Origin: Flavobacteriaceae bacterium S0862
Lineage (GTDB): Bacteria; Bacteroidota; Bacteroidia; Flavobacteriales; Flavobacteriaceae
DNA: 64,000 nucleotides
Reading direction: 5' to 3'
NCBI GenBank assembly: GCA_023015825.1
Contig: JALKAW010000001.1
Span: 806,001 to 870,000 of the forward strand
The notes under the pieces: model-generated
What the model was told of the DNA's origin: nothing
Seen by the model: only the letters and a program-made list of their open reading frames with translations
Databases searched by the model: none
Shown here: one piece after another, positions 17,901 through 26,350 of the stretch
Layout: each line of letters starts with the position of its first letter
How positions within the stretch are numbered: position 1 is the stretch's first letter
Position numbers and translations under genes: made by a program

Positions 17901-18377
17901 ATGACTAGAGATATTGATCTTTTTTTTGAATCTATTAAAATAGGTGATAAATATAGACTTGAAGCTTTATTGGGAATTAATCCTGCATTAGTTAATACTT
18001 GTGACTCACGTGGTTTCACACCACTTATTTTTGCTACGTATTTTGAAAATGAAGAAATTACAAACTTTTTAATTGACAAGAATGCTGATATTGATGCAAA
18101 AGACAATTCAGGAAATACAGCTTTAATAGGTGTATGTTTTAAGGGTAATGCTCCTATAGCCGATTTATTAATTGAGAAAGGAGCAGATGTTAATGCAACT
18201 AACAATAATGGTACTTCACCCTTGATTTTTGCTACGCAGTATGAAAAGGAAAATGTTATTATGTCACTATTAAATGCAAGTGCTAACAAAACTATTAAAG
18301 ATAATGAAGGAAAAACGGCTTATGACTATGCTTTAGAAAAAAGATTAAATCACTTACTGGAGCTACTCAAATGTTAA
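17901..18377 (+). CDS. Ankyrin-repeat protein linked to catalase
   Basis: This 158-residue protein contains about four ankyrin repeats: DSRGFTPLIFATYFENEEIT, DNSGNTALIGVCFKGNAPIA, NNNGTSPLIFATQYEKENVI, then a final DNEGKTAYDYALEKR. No signal peptide is seen. In Pseudomonas and other bacteria, an ankyrin protein encoded beside catalase is needed for full catalase activity (AnkB with KatB), so a role in KatG haem loading or stability is a fair inference. I start at the ATG at 17901 (MTRDIDLFFESIKIGD); an ATG at 17862 is also in frame. A shared hairpin terminator follows. Confidence 0.88.
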   Translation: MTRDIDLFFESIKIGDKYRLEALLGINPALVNTCDSRGFTPLIFATYFENEEITNFLIDKNADIDAKDNSGNTALIGVCFKGNAPIADLLIEKGADVNATNNNGTSPLIFATQYEKENVIMSLLNASANKTIKDNEGKTAYDYALEKRLNHLLELLKC

Positions 18378-18394
18378 TTTGAATTTTTTTAATA

Positions 18395-18424
18395 AAAAAG
18401 CCACTTCTTTGAAGTGGCTTTTTC
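18395..18424. terminator. Bidirectional terminator between ankyrin and peroxiredoxin genes
   Basis: GCCACTTC (18400-18407) and GAAGTGGC (18411-18418) pair around a TTT loop, with an A-run before and a T-run after. Confidence 0.85.
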
Positions 18425-18442
18425 AATTAGTTCTAACTTATT

Positions 18443-19081
18443 TTAGTTAACGTGCTTTGCTAAAAACTCTGCAGTCGATTTGTGATTAGCTTTCATACCT
18501 TCAGAACCTTTATTCCAGTTAGCTGGACAAACCTCACCATTTTCCTCAAAAAACTGTAAAGCATCTACCATACGTAATGCTTCATCAACATTTCTTCCTA
18601 ATGGTAAATCGTTTACTAATTGATGGCGAACCGTTCCTTCTTTGTCTATTAAGAATAAGCCTCTGTAAGCGATTAATTCACCTTCAGATTGTAACATATC
18701 GTTTTCGTCGTAATACGTTTCCCCTGCTAAAACGTCATAGTTTGCAGAGATAGTTTTATTTGTGTCTGCAACTAAAGGATATGTAACACCTTTAATGCCA
18801 CCTTGACCTTTTTCCATTTGTAACCATCCAAAATGCGATTGTTCAGTATCGGTTGAAACACCAACTACAGCAACATCTCGAGATTCAAAGTCTGCTAATC
18901 TACTTTGAAATGCATGCAATTCTGTTGGGCATACAAACGTAAAGTCTTTCGGATAAAAGAAAAGAACTACATATTTCTTTCCTAAATATTGATCTAATGA
19001 AAAGTTTTCAGCAAACTCACAGCCATTCACTACTGCTTGTGCGTTAAATTTTGGAGCTTTTTGCCCTACTAATACTGCCAT
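18443..19081 (-). CDS. Typical 2-Cys peroxiredoxin (AhpC/TSA type)
   Basis: This 212-residue cytoplasmic peroxidase has peroxidatic Cys51 in YPKDFTFVCPTELHAF and resolving Cys185 in NGEVCPANW. It also has the GGIKGVTYPLVADTNK segment, which corresponds to the GG-I/L-G loop that makes some Prx enzymes sensitive to overoxidation. It reduces peroxides with electrons from thioredoxin or AhpF-like partners, neither encoded nearby. Its gene is the fourth peroxide-defence gene in 4 kb. A TATATTTG box at 19122-19115 is the probable promoter. Confidence 0.95.
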   Translation of the reverse strand: MAVLVGQKAPKFNAQAVVNGCEFAENFSLDQYLGKKYVVLFFYPKDFTFVCPTELHAFQSRLADFESRDVAVVGVSTDTEQSHFGWLQMEKGQGGIKGVTYPLVADTNKTISANYDVLAGETYYDENDMLQSEGELIAYRGLFLIDKEGTVRHQLVNDLPLGRNVDEALRMVDALQFFEENGEVCPANWNKGSEGMKANHKSTAEFLAKHVN

Positions 19082-19114
19082 TTTTATTGTTTAAGTTTAT
19101 TTAAATTTTGATGA

Positions 19115-19122
19115 CAAATATA
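19115..19122 (-). promoter_or_regulatory. Putative -7 box (TATATTTG) of the peroxiredoxin gene
   Basis: The minus strand reads TATATTTG, a full match to TAnnTTTG, 34 bp upstream of the ATG. Confidence 0.4.
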
Positions 19123-19179
19123 CACAACAGTATATGCCAAAAATAGCTTTGCAATTTAAATTTTTTATGAACCAATAAG

Positions 19180-20673
19180 TTATACTGATTTGGTTTTAAG
19201 CTGCTTTATTTTTATCGAAAACGCAGCAAACAATAAGGTCATAAATGGACTTAAAATACTAAAAAAGGCATAAGGTATATATGCTGTTGCACCAGCATAT
19301 CCAAAGAGTACTTTAGAGTGATAAGCACCACAAGTATTCCAAGGGACTAATACTGAGGTTACTGTTCCTGAATCTTCTAGTGTTCTACTTAAATTTTCAG
19401 GAGCTAAACCTTTGTCTTCATATGCTTTTTTAAACATTTTTCCAGGAACCACCAATGCTAAATATTGGTCAGATGCAGTAACGTTTAGAGCTAAGCAACT
19501 TGCTACTGTACTTGCAAATAAACCAAAAGTTGTAGTTGCTAAACTTAAAAGAGAATTTGTTATTCTAGCTAATGCTCCAATAGCATCCATTACACCACCA
19601 AAAACCATAGCACAAATAATCAACCAAATAGTACCTAACATTCCTGCCATACCTCCAGCTGTAAACAAGTCGTTTAATTCTGCACTTGAGGTTTCTACAG
19701 CAGTATCTACTGTCATGGCATTCATAATGCCTTTATAGGCAGATTGAAATGTCAAACTATCTGTTCCTGCAATTTTGGCGACTATATCTGGTTGTGCAAT
19801 TAAAGCTGCTGCACCACCAAAAAGGGCGCCTAATAGCAAAGCTATAAGTGGAGGTGTTTTTTTGACAATCATAACAATAACTAGAACTGGAACCAAAAAC
19901 AGCCAAGGGCTTATGCTAAAAGCGCCATCTATGGCATCTAATTTATCTTGAATTTGTGGTGTTCCAGTAATATCTAAATTTAAACCAATAATTATAAAAA
20001 TTATCAAAGTGATTACTATGGTTGGTATTGTTGTTAAAGACATGTATCTAATGTGATCAAATAATTCACCTCCTGCCATCGCAGGCGCAAGGTTTGTAGT
20101 ATCGCTTAACGGAGACATTTTATCACCGAAATATGCTCCTGATAATACAGCGCCAGCTGTCATTCCCATTGAGATGCCTAATGTTTCTCCAATTCCTACC
20201 AGTGCAATACCTACTGTTGCAGAGGTTGTCCAGCTACTTCCTGTTGCTATTGAAATTATTGCGCAAATAATAACGCATGCTGCTAAAAATATTGTTGGAT
20301 TTAGAATTTGCAACCCATAATAAATCATGGTTGGAATTACACCACTAATCATCCAAGTGCCTGCTAATGCACCAACCATAAGAAGAATTAATAGAGCTCC
20401 TGTTGTAGATTTAACATTTTCGGCTACTTCACTAAGCATTTGTTTATAAGACACTTTATTATAAAAACCGACAATAGCTGCAACTGCAGCTCCCATTAGA
20501 AGAATAAACTGATTACTTCCACTTAAAGCATTATCACCAAAAACATAGATGTTATAGGCTAACATTCCAACTAAGGCAAAAACAGGGATTAGAGCTTCCC
20601 AAATATTTAATTCTACATTTTCAACTATGTGTTCATCTTGAGGTACTCTAGGTTTAATATCTTGGCTTTCCAT
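19180..20673 (-). CDS. nhaC: Na+/H+ antiporter NhaC family
   Basis: This 497-residue protein has about eleven to twelve membrane segments. Family-typical stretches are GALAGTWMISGVIPTMIYYG, IATGSSWTTSATVGIALVGIG, GAYFGDKMSPLSDTTNLAP (conserved Asp residues in the ion path) and SDQYLALVVPGKMFK. It exchanges cytoplasmic Na+ for external protons, or a related dicarboxylate or amino-acid pair as in some NhaC relatives. It is a single gene divergent from the YdjM-like gene, with 90 bp between their starts. Confidence 0.92.
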   Translation of the reverse strand: MESQDIKPRVPQDEHIVENVELNIWEALIPVFALVGMLAYNIYVFGDNALSGSNQFILLMGAAVAAIVGFYNKVSYKQMLSEVAENVKSTTGALLILLMVGALAGTWMISGVIPTMIYYGLQILNPTIFLAACVIICAIISIATGSSWTTSATVGIALVGIGETLGISMGMTAGAVLSGAYFGDKMSPLSDTTNLAPAMAGGELFDHIRYMSLTTIPTIVITLIIFIIIGLNLDITGTPQIQDKLDAIDGAFSISPWLFLVPVLVIVMIVKKTPPLIALLLGALFGGAAALIAQPDIVAKIAGTDSLTFQSAYKGIMNAMTVDTAVETSSAELNDLFTAGGMAGMLGTIWLIICAMVFGGVMDAIGALARITNSLLSLATTTFGLFASTVASCLALNVTASDQYLALVVPGKMFKKAYEDKGLAPENLSRTLEDSGTVTSVLVPWNTCGAYHSKVLFGYAGATAYIPYAFFSILSPFMTLLFAAFSIKIKQLKTKSV

Positions 20674-20745
20674 AAATGTTTCGTTAGTTTTTTGCTTTGT
20701 AATGTTACGATTTTGTCAAGAGGTTTCCAAATCGATTTTGTTATG

Positions 20746-20753
20746 TACATTTG
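20746..20753 (+). promoter_or_regulatory. Putative -7 box (TACATTTG) of the YdjM-like gene
   Basis: TACATTTG matches TAnnTTTG and lies 10 bp upstream of the ATG, giving a very short leader. Confidence 0.4.
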
Positions 20754-20763
20754 TTGAACTTTA

Positions 20764-21783
20764 ATGGATTCACTTACTCAAATAGTTTTAGGTGCTGCTT
20801 GTGGAGAAGCTGCTCTAGGTAAAAAAATTGGTAACAAAGCACTGCTCTTTGGCGCTATTGGTGGAACCATTCCAGATTTAGATGTGTTTGTTGGTCGTTG
20901 GATTTATGATAACGAAATTGATATTATGGCCTTTCATAGAGGGTTTATGCATTCTATTTTGTTTACTATTATCGGTGCTTTTATTTTTGGATGGATAACA
21001 TACAAACTCTATAATAGAGGAAGGCGCAAAGGCACTACAATTCAAAATAATTGGATTTTGTTGTTCTTTCTGTCATTGTTCACGCATTCTATTTTAGATA
21101 GTTTTACACCCTATGGTACGCTGTTGTTTAAACCTTTTTCAAATTATCGAGTGGCGATTAACAATATTTCGGTTGTAGATCCAATGTACACAGTTCCTTT
21201 TCTTATTTGTATGATTGTATTGATGTTTTTTAAAAGAAGCACCTATAAACGTAGATTGTGGTTAAAATTTGGTTTGGGAATAAGTTCTGCATATATTTTG
21301 TTTACTCTTGTGAATAAGATTTATATCACATCTATTTATAAAGAATCATTACGATCTGAAGGTATTTCTTATTTACGATTTCAAGCTCAACCTTCAATTT
21401 TTAATAATATCCTTTGGTATGGTGTTGCTGAGACCCAAACCGATTATTATGTAGGTTTTTATTCCTTGTTTGATTTATCTTCAAAAGTTGAAACTTGGAA
21501 TAAGTTACCGAAAAACCATCATCTAGCACCAGTTAACAATAAAGATATAAAGACTTTAGCATGGTTTAGTAACGGCTATTACAACCTTATTGAAAAGGAG
21601 GAAGGCATATTGAGATATAATGACTTGCGTTATCCATCTTTTGATAAGGATGACCCTAACAACGCCATTTTTAGTTTTACTATGAAAAAAGAAGGTGAGC
21701 GTTGGAATATATTACCATTTGATGGTAAACCACCTTCTAGTGAAGATTTTTCATATTTCTGGGAACGAATTAAAGGAAAATAA
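20764..21783 (+). CDS. YdjM-like membrane-bound metal-dependent hydrolase
   Basis: This 339-residue protein begins MDSLTQIVLGAACGEAALGK and has the metal-binding signature of the YdjM/LexA-binding family: GGTIPDLDVFVGRW, then AFHRGFMHSILFTI and FTHSILDSFTPYGT. These conserved Asp and His residues are thought to bind metal at the membrane face. Four or five membrane segments lie in residues 25-190, and the C-terminal 130 residues are soluble. The biological substrate is unknown. It is a stand-alone gene with its own terminator. Confidence 0.85.
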   Translation: MDSLTQIVLGAACGEAALGKKIGNKALLFGAIGGTIPDLDVFVGRWIYDNEIDIMAFHRGFMHSILFTIIGAFIFGWITYKLYNRGRRKGTTIQNNWILLFFLSLFTHSILDSFTPYGTLLFKPFSNYRVAINNISVVDPMYTVPFLICMIVLMFFKRSTYKRRLWLKFGLGISSAYILFTLVNKIYITSIYKESLRSEGISYLRFQAQPSIFNNILWYGVAETQTDYYVGFYSLFDLSSKVETWNKLPKNHHLAPVNNKDIKTLAWFSNGYYNLIEKEEGILRYNDLRYPSFDKDDPNNAIFSFTMKKEGERWNILPFDGKPPSSEDFSYFWERIKGK

Positions 21784-21819
21784 AAAAAGCCTAATCAAAT
21801 TATAAAAAGGCTTTTTTTA
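21782..21819. terminator. Terminator between YdjM-like and gamma-lyase genes
   Basis: AAAAAAGCC and GGCTTTTTT flank a loop of about 17 nt. The A and T runs let it act in both directions, although the long loop makes it weaker than its neighbours. Confidence 0.65.
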
Positions 21820-21824
21820 GAATT

Positions 21825-23048
21825 TTATCCTAATTCAGAAATTCTAGGGTCTAAAACATTAAGCTTAACCATACATTCACGCATCATATTATATGTACGC
21901 TCAATATCAGCATCTAAACCAATTGAGAATCTAATTAATCCATCGCTTAATCCCATTGCTTCTCGTTCTTCATCTGGAATTTCAGAGGATGTTGAACTTC
22001 CAGGAGCAGAAAACAACGTTTTATAAAATCCTAGACTGACAGCTAAGTACCCAAGGTTTTTTTCTTGCATTAACTCCATAAGTTCGTTAGCTTTATCAAT
22101 AGAGCCAACATCAATGGTTAGCATGCCTCCAAAGCCGTATTTATCATACATCATTGATTTAAATAAATTGTGGGATGGATGTGATTTTAAACCAGGATAG
22201 ACAGTTTTTAAGCCATCTTTCTCAAATTTTTCGGCTAAAAAAGCAGCATTTAAGCTATGTTGTTGCATTCTAATGTGAAGCGTTCTTAAGTTTTTTAGTA
22301 CAGATGCAGAACGCAAACTATCCATAGTAGATCCTAGGAGCATGCAAGCACCATCATTTACATTTCGTAAATCATCAATAAACTCTTGAGTTCCGCAAAT
22401 AACACCAGCAACAGTGTCAGAAGAGCCATTGATGAATTTTGTTAGACTATGTACCACAACATCTGCGCCTAATTTTGCAGGTGAAATAGATAGTGGAGAA
22501 AAAGTATTATCTATAACTAATTTTAAATTATGTCTTTTTGCAATGTCAGCTAACCCTTTTATATCTGCAACTTCCAATAATGGATTACTAACGGACTCAC
22601 AGTAAATAACCTTTGTGTTTTTAGTAATTGATGCTTCAACAATATCTAATTTAGTAATATCTATAAATGAGGTTTCAATTTTAAACCTTGGAGTAAAATT
22701 CTTTAAAAAGGCATAAGTGCCACCATAAATAGTTCTACTTGATATTACATGATCCCCAGAACTGCAAAGCTGCATGATTACAGGTGTGATGGCACCCATT
22801 CCAGAAGAAGTTACAGTAGCTGTTTCAGTACCTTCCATAGCAGCGAGTGCTTCACCCAAGTATAAATTTGAAGGTGAGGAATGACGTGAGTATAAGTAAC
22901 AACCATCTGCATTGCCTTCAAAGGTATCGAACATGGTTTTGGCAGATAGGAATGTATAGGTAGATGAATCTGAAATAGAAGGATTTACACCTCCAAATTC
23001 TCCAAAGTATTGTAAATCTTGAATGTTATTTGCTGGTTTAAAAGACAT
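21825..23048 (-). CDS. Trans-sulfuration family PLP enzyme (methionine/cystathionine gamma-lyase type)
   Basis: This 407-residue fold-type I PLP enzyme matches the Cys/Met metabolism family. It has SRHSSPSNLYLGEALAAMEG, SSGMGAITPVIMQL, YCESVSNPLLEVADI, LVIDNTFSPLSISP (cofactor Asp180) and VVHSLTKFINGSSD (Schiff-base Lys204). Family members cleave or form C-S bonds in methionine, cystathionine or O-acylhomoserine. The exact reaction cannot be read from these motifs. It is divergent from an Lrp/AsnC gene 165 bp away, an arrangement also seen for methionine gamma-lyase and its Lrp-type activator in Pseudomonas. That favours an amino-acid catabolic role under this regulator. Confidence 0.88.
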   Translation of the reverse strand: MSFKPANNIQDLQYFGEFGGVNPSISDSSTYTFLSAKTMFDTFEGNADGCYLYSRHSSPSNLYLGEALAAMEGTETATVTSSGMGAITPVIMQLCSSGDHVISSRTIYGGTYAFLKNFTPRFKIETSFIDITKLDIVEASITKNTKVIYCESVSNPLLEVADIKGLADIAKRHNLKLVIDNTFSPLSISPAKLGADVVVHSLTKFINGSSDTVAGVICGTQEFIDDLRNVNDGACMLLGSTMDSLRSASVLKNLRTLHIRMQQHSLNAAFLAEKFEKDGLKTVYPGLKSHPSHNLFKSMMYDKYGFGGMLTIDVGSIDKANELMELMQEKNLGYLAVSLGFYKTLFSAPGSSTSSEIPDEEREAMGLSDGLIRFSIGLDADIERTYNMMRECMVKLNVLDPRISELG

Positions 23049-23213
23049 TATATCGATTTTTATCGTTGTACACTACAAAGTTCCTCTATATAAGAATAAT
23101 AATCAATAGATAATTTGTAGTTTAGAAAATAAAACTGCATTACATCGATAAAATTGAATAATTTTAATTGTTTTTAGTAATATGGTAACTTATACAGAAA
23201 AAAAATATAGATT

Positions 23214-23672
23214 ATGAAATTTGATGCTATTGACAACAATCTATTGGAGCTCTTGCAAGAAGATAGTAAGCAAACAAACAAAGAACTATCAAATAAGTTA
23301 ATGCTATCTGTAACAGCAGTTTACGAGCGTATAAAAAAATTGGAAAAAGCTGGTGTTATTGAAAAGTATGTGGCTTTAGTGAACAAAGAGAAGATTAATA
23401 AATCTTTTGTTGTTTTTTGTAGTATAAAATTGGTAAAACACACAAAAGACTATGTTGTTAAATTTGAACGAGAAGTTGCTAAATTAAGTGAAGTAGTTGA
23501 ATGTTATCACATAAGCGGTGACTATGACTATTTACTAAAAATTCTTGTAGAAGATATGGAAGCCTACAGAGAATTTATGGTAAAAAAACTTACTACAATA
23601 GACCATATTGGGAGTACTCACAGTGCTTTTATGATTAATGAGGTAAAGCATACTACAGCAATAAATTTATAA
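23214..23672 (+). CDS. Lrp/AsnC-family transcriptional regulator
   Basis: This 152-residue protein has an N-terminal winged helix-turn-helix (residues 1-60: DAIDNNLLELLQEDSKQTNK, LMLSVTAVYERIKKLEKAGV) and a C-terminal RAM ligand-binding domain (ECYHISGDYDYLLKILVEDM). The length is standard. It most probably controls the divergent gamma-lyase gene in response to an amino acid. The shared upstream region is very AT-rich, and I could not single out a clear operator. Confidence 0.92.
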   Translation: MKFDAIDNNLLELLQEDSKQTNKELSNKLMLSVTAVYERIKKLEKAGVIEKYVALVNKEKINKSFVVFCSIKLVKHTKDYVVKFEREVAKLSEVVECYHISGDYDYLLKILVEDMEAYREFMVKKLTTIDHIGSTHSAFMINEVKHTTAINL

Positions 23673-23674
23673 AT

Positions 23675-24291
23675 GCATGTCATAAGCTTTCAGAGTTCTT
23701 TTTAATTTTTATAATTATCCCTATTGCTTTTGCACTTGATTTCAATGTTTGGGTAAAGTTAATTCTTGGGTTATTTGGCTTTACATATATTTTAGTATTG
23801 CTTATAAAAGTAGAAAAACTTAGTTTTAATATCACTTCAAATTTAAATTGGAAGTCATTTTTTAAAGGAGTTTTTATTAAGCTCATGCTAATAGCATTAC
23901 TTACAAGTCTTTATGTGTTTATTACAGACAAAGAATCGCTTTTCAATATGTTGATTGCAAAACCAAAACTGTGGGTTTTAATACTTTTTGTATATAGCTT
24001 TTTTTCGGTATATCCTCAAGAATTAATTTACAGAACGTTTTTCTTCGAGAAATATAGAGAATTAATAAAAAATAAAAAACTTCTTATATTTATTAATGCT
24101 ATTGTGTTTTCATTTGGATATATTTCTTTAGAAACACCTTAGTATTGGTGCTCACATTTTTTGGAGGATTACTTTTTGCATTTACTTATTCCAAAACAAA
24201 ATCGACGTTTTTAGTAAATATTGAGTATGCTATTTATGGTTCTGGGTTGTTTACTTTAGGGATGGGTGTTGTGTTAGGTTTTTCTACTTAA
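23675..24291 (+). pseudogene. Decayed CPBP-family intramembrane protease
   Basis: Frame 2 from about 23681 reads HKLSEFFLIFIIIPIAFALD and continues through VYPQELIYRTFFFEKY to a TAG at 24140. A second frame from about 24125 then reads FFRNTLVLVLTFFGGLLFAF and ends IYGSGLFTLGMGVVLGFST at 24291. Joined by adding one T near 24121-24126, the two make one CPBP (Rce1-like) protein. There is no ATG or GTG for the first frame. The expected catalytic histidines of motifs 3 and 4 are both tyrosines (TAT at 24119 and 24226). Start loss, frameshift and active-site loss together indicate a pseudogene. It directly follows the Lrp gene. Confidence 0.8.
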
Positions 24292-24432
24292 AAATAACTG
24301 TTCAAATAAGACAATAAAACATTAGCTCTACCTTATTATATATTTAAAAGTAAAGCGAAGTCTAAAAAATTAAAAAATATTTAGAAATAGATAAGAGTTG
24401 AGTTAAAACCAACTCCATATTGTAGAGTTGTA

Positions 24433-24636
24433 TTAACCTACTTTATTTAAAAGTTTGCCATTTTTATATTCACCAAGAACAATAACATCTTTCGATTTTT
24501 CATATTCTTTAATGGCAAATTCCATTTGCTTTTCGTTGTCTCTTCTTATTTTTATACCAGTTTTAGATCCTCTGTTTCTTATTTCAATATAAAACCCGTC
24601 TCGTAAATCTAAAGGCTTTGTTGCTGGTCTCCCCAT
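24433..24636 (-). CDS. Small conserved hypothetical protein
   Basis: This 67-residue basic protein begins MGRPATKPLDLRDGFYIEIRN and continues with a Lys/Arg-rich stretch (RGSKTGIKIRRDNEKQMEFA), then KDVIVLGEYKNGKLLNK. It looks like a compact folded protein, perhaps nucleic-acid binding from its charge, but no family function is known to me. Proteins of this appearance are common in flavobacteria. Coding character is good and the ATG is clear. It stands alone. Confidence 0.65.
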   Translation of the reverse strand: MGRPATKPLDLRDGFYIEIRNRGSKTGIKIRRDNEKQMEFAIKEYEKSKDVIVLGEYKNGKLLNKVG

Positions 24637-24828
24637 GTTTGTAATGTTTTAAAAATTTAATTGATGATTATTAAAGTGTTGACTTTTAATAAAAATCATA
24701 GTTCTACAATATACAATAACTTTTGACTTATAAAATAATTGTTGATAAATATTAATTATTCTAGTATAGTTTATGTCAAAAATCTAAGAAAAGAAACCAC
24801 AAACGATATAAAAACGACTTCTGTTTAT

Positions 24829-24859
24829 ATTGTCATTGTAATATATGTTTGTACTTTTG
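24829..24859 (+). promoter_or_regulatory. Promoter of lpdA (-33 ATTG, -7 TACTTTTG)
   Basis: TACTTTTG at 24852-24859 matches the TAnnTTTG element. An ATTG at 24829-24832 lies 19 bp upstream, within the usual spacing for a -33 element. The ATG follows 33 bp later. Confidence 0.55.
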
Positions 24860-24892
24860 TATTCGATTTTTAATTGAAAGAAAACAAACTTT

Positions 24893-26293
24893 ATGAACTC
24901 ATACGATGTAGCCATTATTGGTTCTGGACCTGGAGGTTATGTAGCAGCAATTCGTTGTGCACAACTAGGAATGAAAACTGCAATTATTGAAAAATATTCA
25001 ACGCTTGGAGGTACTTGTTTAAATGTTGGTTGTATACCAAGTAAAGCCCTTTTAGATTCTTCACATCATTATGAAGATGCTGTTAAACATTTTGAAGAAC
25101 ATGGAATTGAAATCCCTGGTGATATCAAAGTTAATTTAGAAAAAATGATAGCTCGTAAGCAGGCTGTTGTAGATCAAACCACAGGAGGTATTGATTTTTT
25201 AATGAAAAAAAATAAAATCGATATTTACGAAGGTTTAGGAAGTTTTAAAGATGCTACTCACATCACTATTTCAGGAAAAGAAACCACTGAAATTGAAGCT
25301 AAAAACACTATTATAGCTACAGGAAGTAAGCCATCAAACTTGCCATTTATCAAAATAGATAAAGAACGAGTTATCACTTCTACTGAAGCTTTAAAATTAA
25401 AAGAAATTCCTAAGCACATGATTGTGATTGGTGGAGGTGTTATCGGTTTAGAACTTGGTCAAGTGTATAAGCGTTTAGGAGCAGAGGTATCTGTGATTGA
25501 GTATATGGATAGGATTATTCCAACAATGGATTCTGGATTGTCTAGAGAGTTAAATAAAGTACTTAAGAAGCAAAAATTCAAAATCAATGTGTCTCACAAA
25601 GTAAAATCTGTTGAAAGAGTAGGAGATGAAGTAATTGTAAAGGCAGATAACAAAAAAGGTGAAGAAGTAGAATTTAAAGGAGATTACTGTTTGGTGTCTG
25701 TTGGCCGTCGTCCATATACAGATGGATTGAATGCTGAAGCTGCTGAAGTAAAATTAAATGATAGAGGTCAAGTTGAAGTAAACGAACATTTACAAACCAA
25801 TGTTTCTAACATTTATGCTATAGGAGATGTTATTAAAGGAGCTATGTTAGCGCACAAAGCTGAAGAAGAAGGTGTGTTTGTTGCAGAAACTATCGCAGGA
25901 CAAAAACCACACATAGATTACAATTTAATTCCAGGTGTTGTATACACTTGGCCAGAAGTTGCGGCTGTTGGTAAAACAGAAGAAGAATTAAAAGATGCTG
26001 GAGTAGACTATAAAGTTGGACAATTCCCAATGCGTGCTTTAGGACGTAGTAGAGCTAGTATGGATTTAGATGGATTTGTAAAAATTCTTGCAGATAAGTC
26101 AACTGACGAGATTTTAGGTGTACACATGGTTGGCGCCCGTGCTGCTGATATGATAGCAGAAGCTGTTGTAGCTATGGAATATCGTGCTTCTGCGGAAGAT
26201 GTATCTCGTATGTCTCATGCACATCCTACGTTTACAGAAGCTATTAAAGAAGCAGCTTTAGCTGCTACTGATGATAGAGCTTTGCATATATAA
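24893..26293 (+). CDS. lpdA: Dihydrolipoyl dehydrogenase (E3)
   Basis: This 466-residue flavoprotein reoxidises dihydrolipoamide in pyruvate, 2-oxoglutarate or branched-chain dehydrogenase complexes and the glycine cleavage system. It has the FAD motif AIIGSGPGGYVAAIRCAQLG, redox disulfide Cys42-Cys47 in GGTCLNVGCIPSK, NAD motif VIGGGVIGLELGQVYKRLG, the second FAD motif YAIGDV, and the C-terminal catalytic SHAHPTFTEAIKEA. All features are intact. It is monocistronic with its own promoter and terminator, so it is probably a shared E3 for several complexes. Confidence 0.97.
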   Translation: MNSYDVAIIGSGPGGYVAAIRCAQLGMKTAIIEKYSTLGGTCLNVGCIPSKALLDSSHHYEDAVKHFEEHGIEIPGDIKVNLEKMIARKQAVVDQTTGGIDFLMKKNKIDIYEGLGSFKDATHITISGKETTEIEAKNTIIATGSKPSNLPFIKIDKERVITSTEALKLKEIPKHMIVIGGGVIGLELGQVYKRLGAEVSVIEYMDRIIPTMDSGLSRELNKVLKKQKFKINVSHKVKSVERVGDEVIVKADNKKGEEVEFKGDYCLVSVGRRPYTDGLNAEAAEVKLNDRGQVEVNEHLQTNVSNIYAIGDVIKGAMLAHKAEEEGVFVAETIAGQKPHIDYNLIPGVVYTWPEVAAVGKTEEELKDAGVDYKVGQFPMRALGRSRASMDLDGFVKILADKSTDEILGVHMVGARAADMIAEAVVAMEYRASAEDVSRMSHAHPTFTEAIKEAALAATDDRALHI

Positions 26294-26313
26294 TATATAT
26301 AAGTAACCATTAT

Positions 26314-26344
26314 AAAAAAGCGAACCATTTGGTTCGCTTTTTTG
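26314..26344. terminator. Bidirectional terminator between lpdA and TPR lipoprotein gene
   Basis: AGCGAACCA and TGGTTCGCT pair around a short loop at 26319-26340, with an A-run on the left and a T-run on the right. Confidence 0.85.
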
Positions 26345-26350
26345 TTCAAT

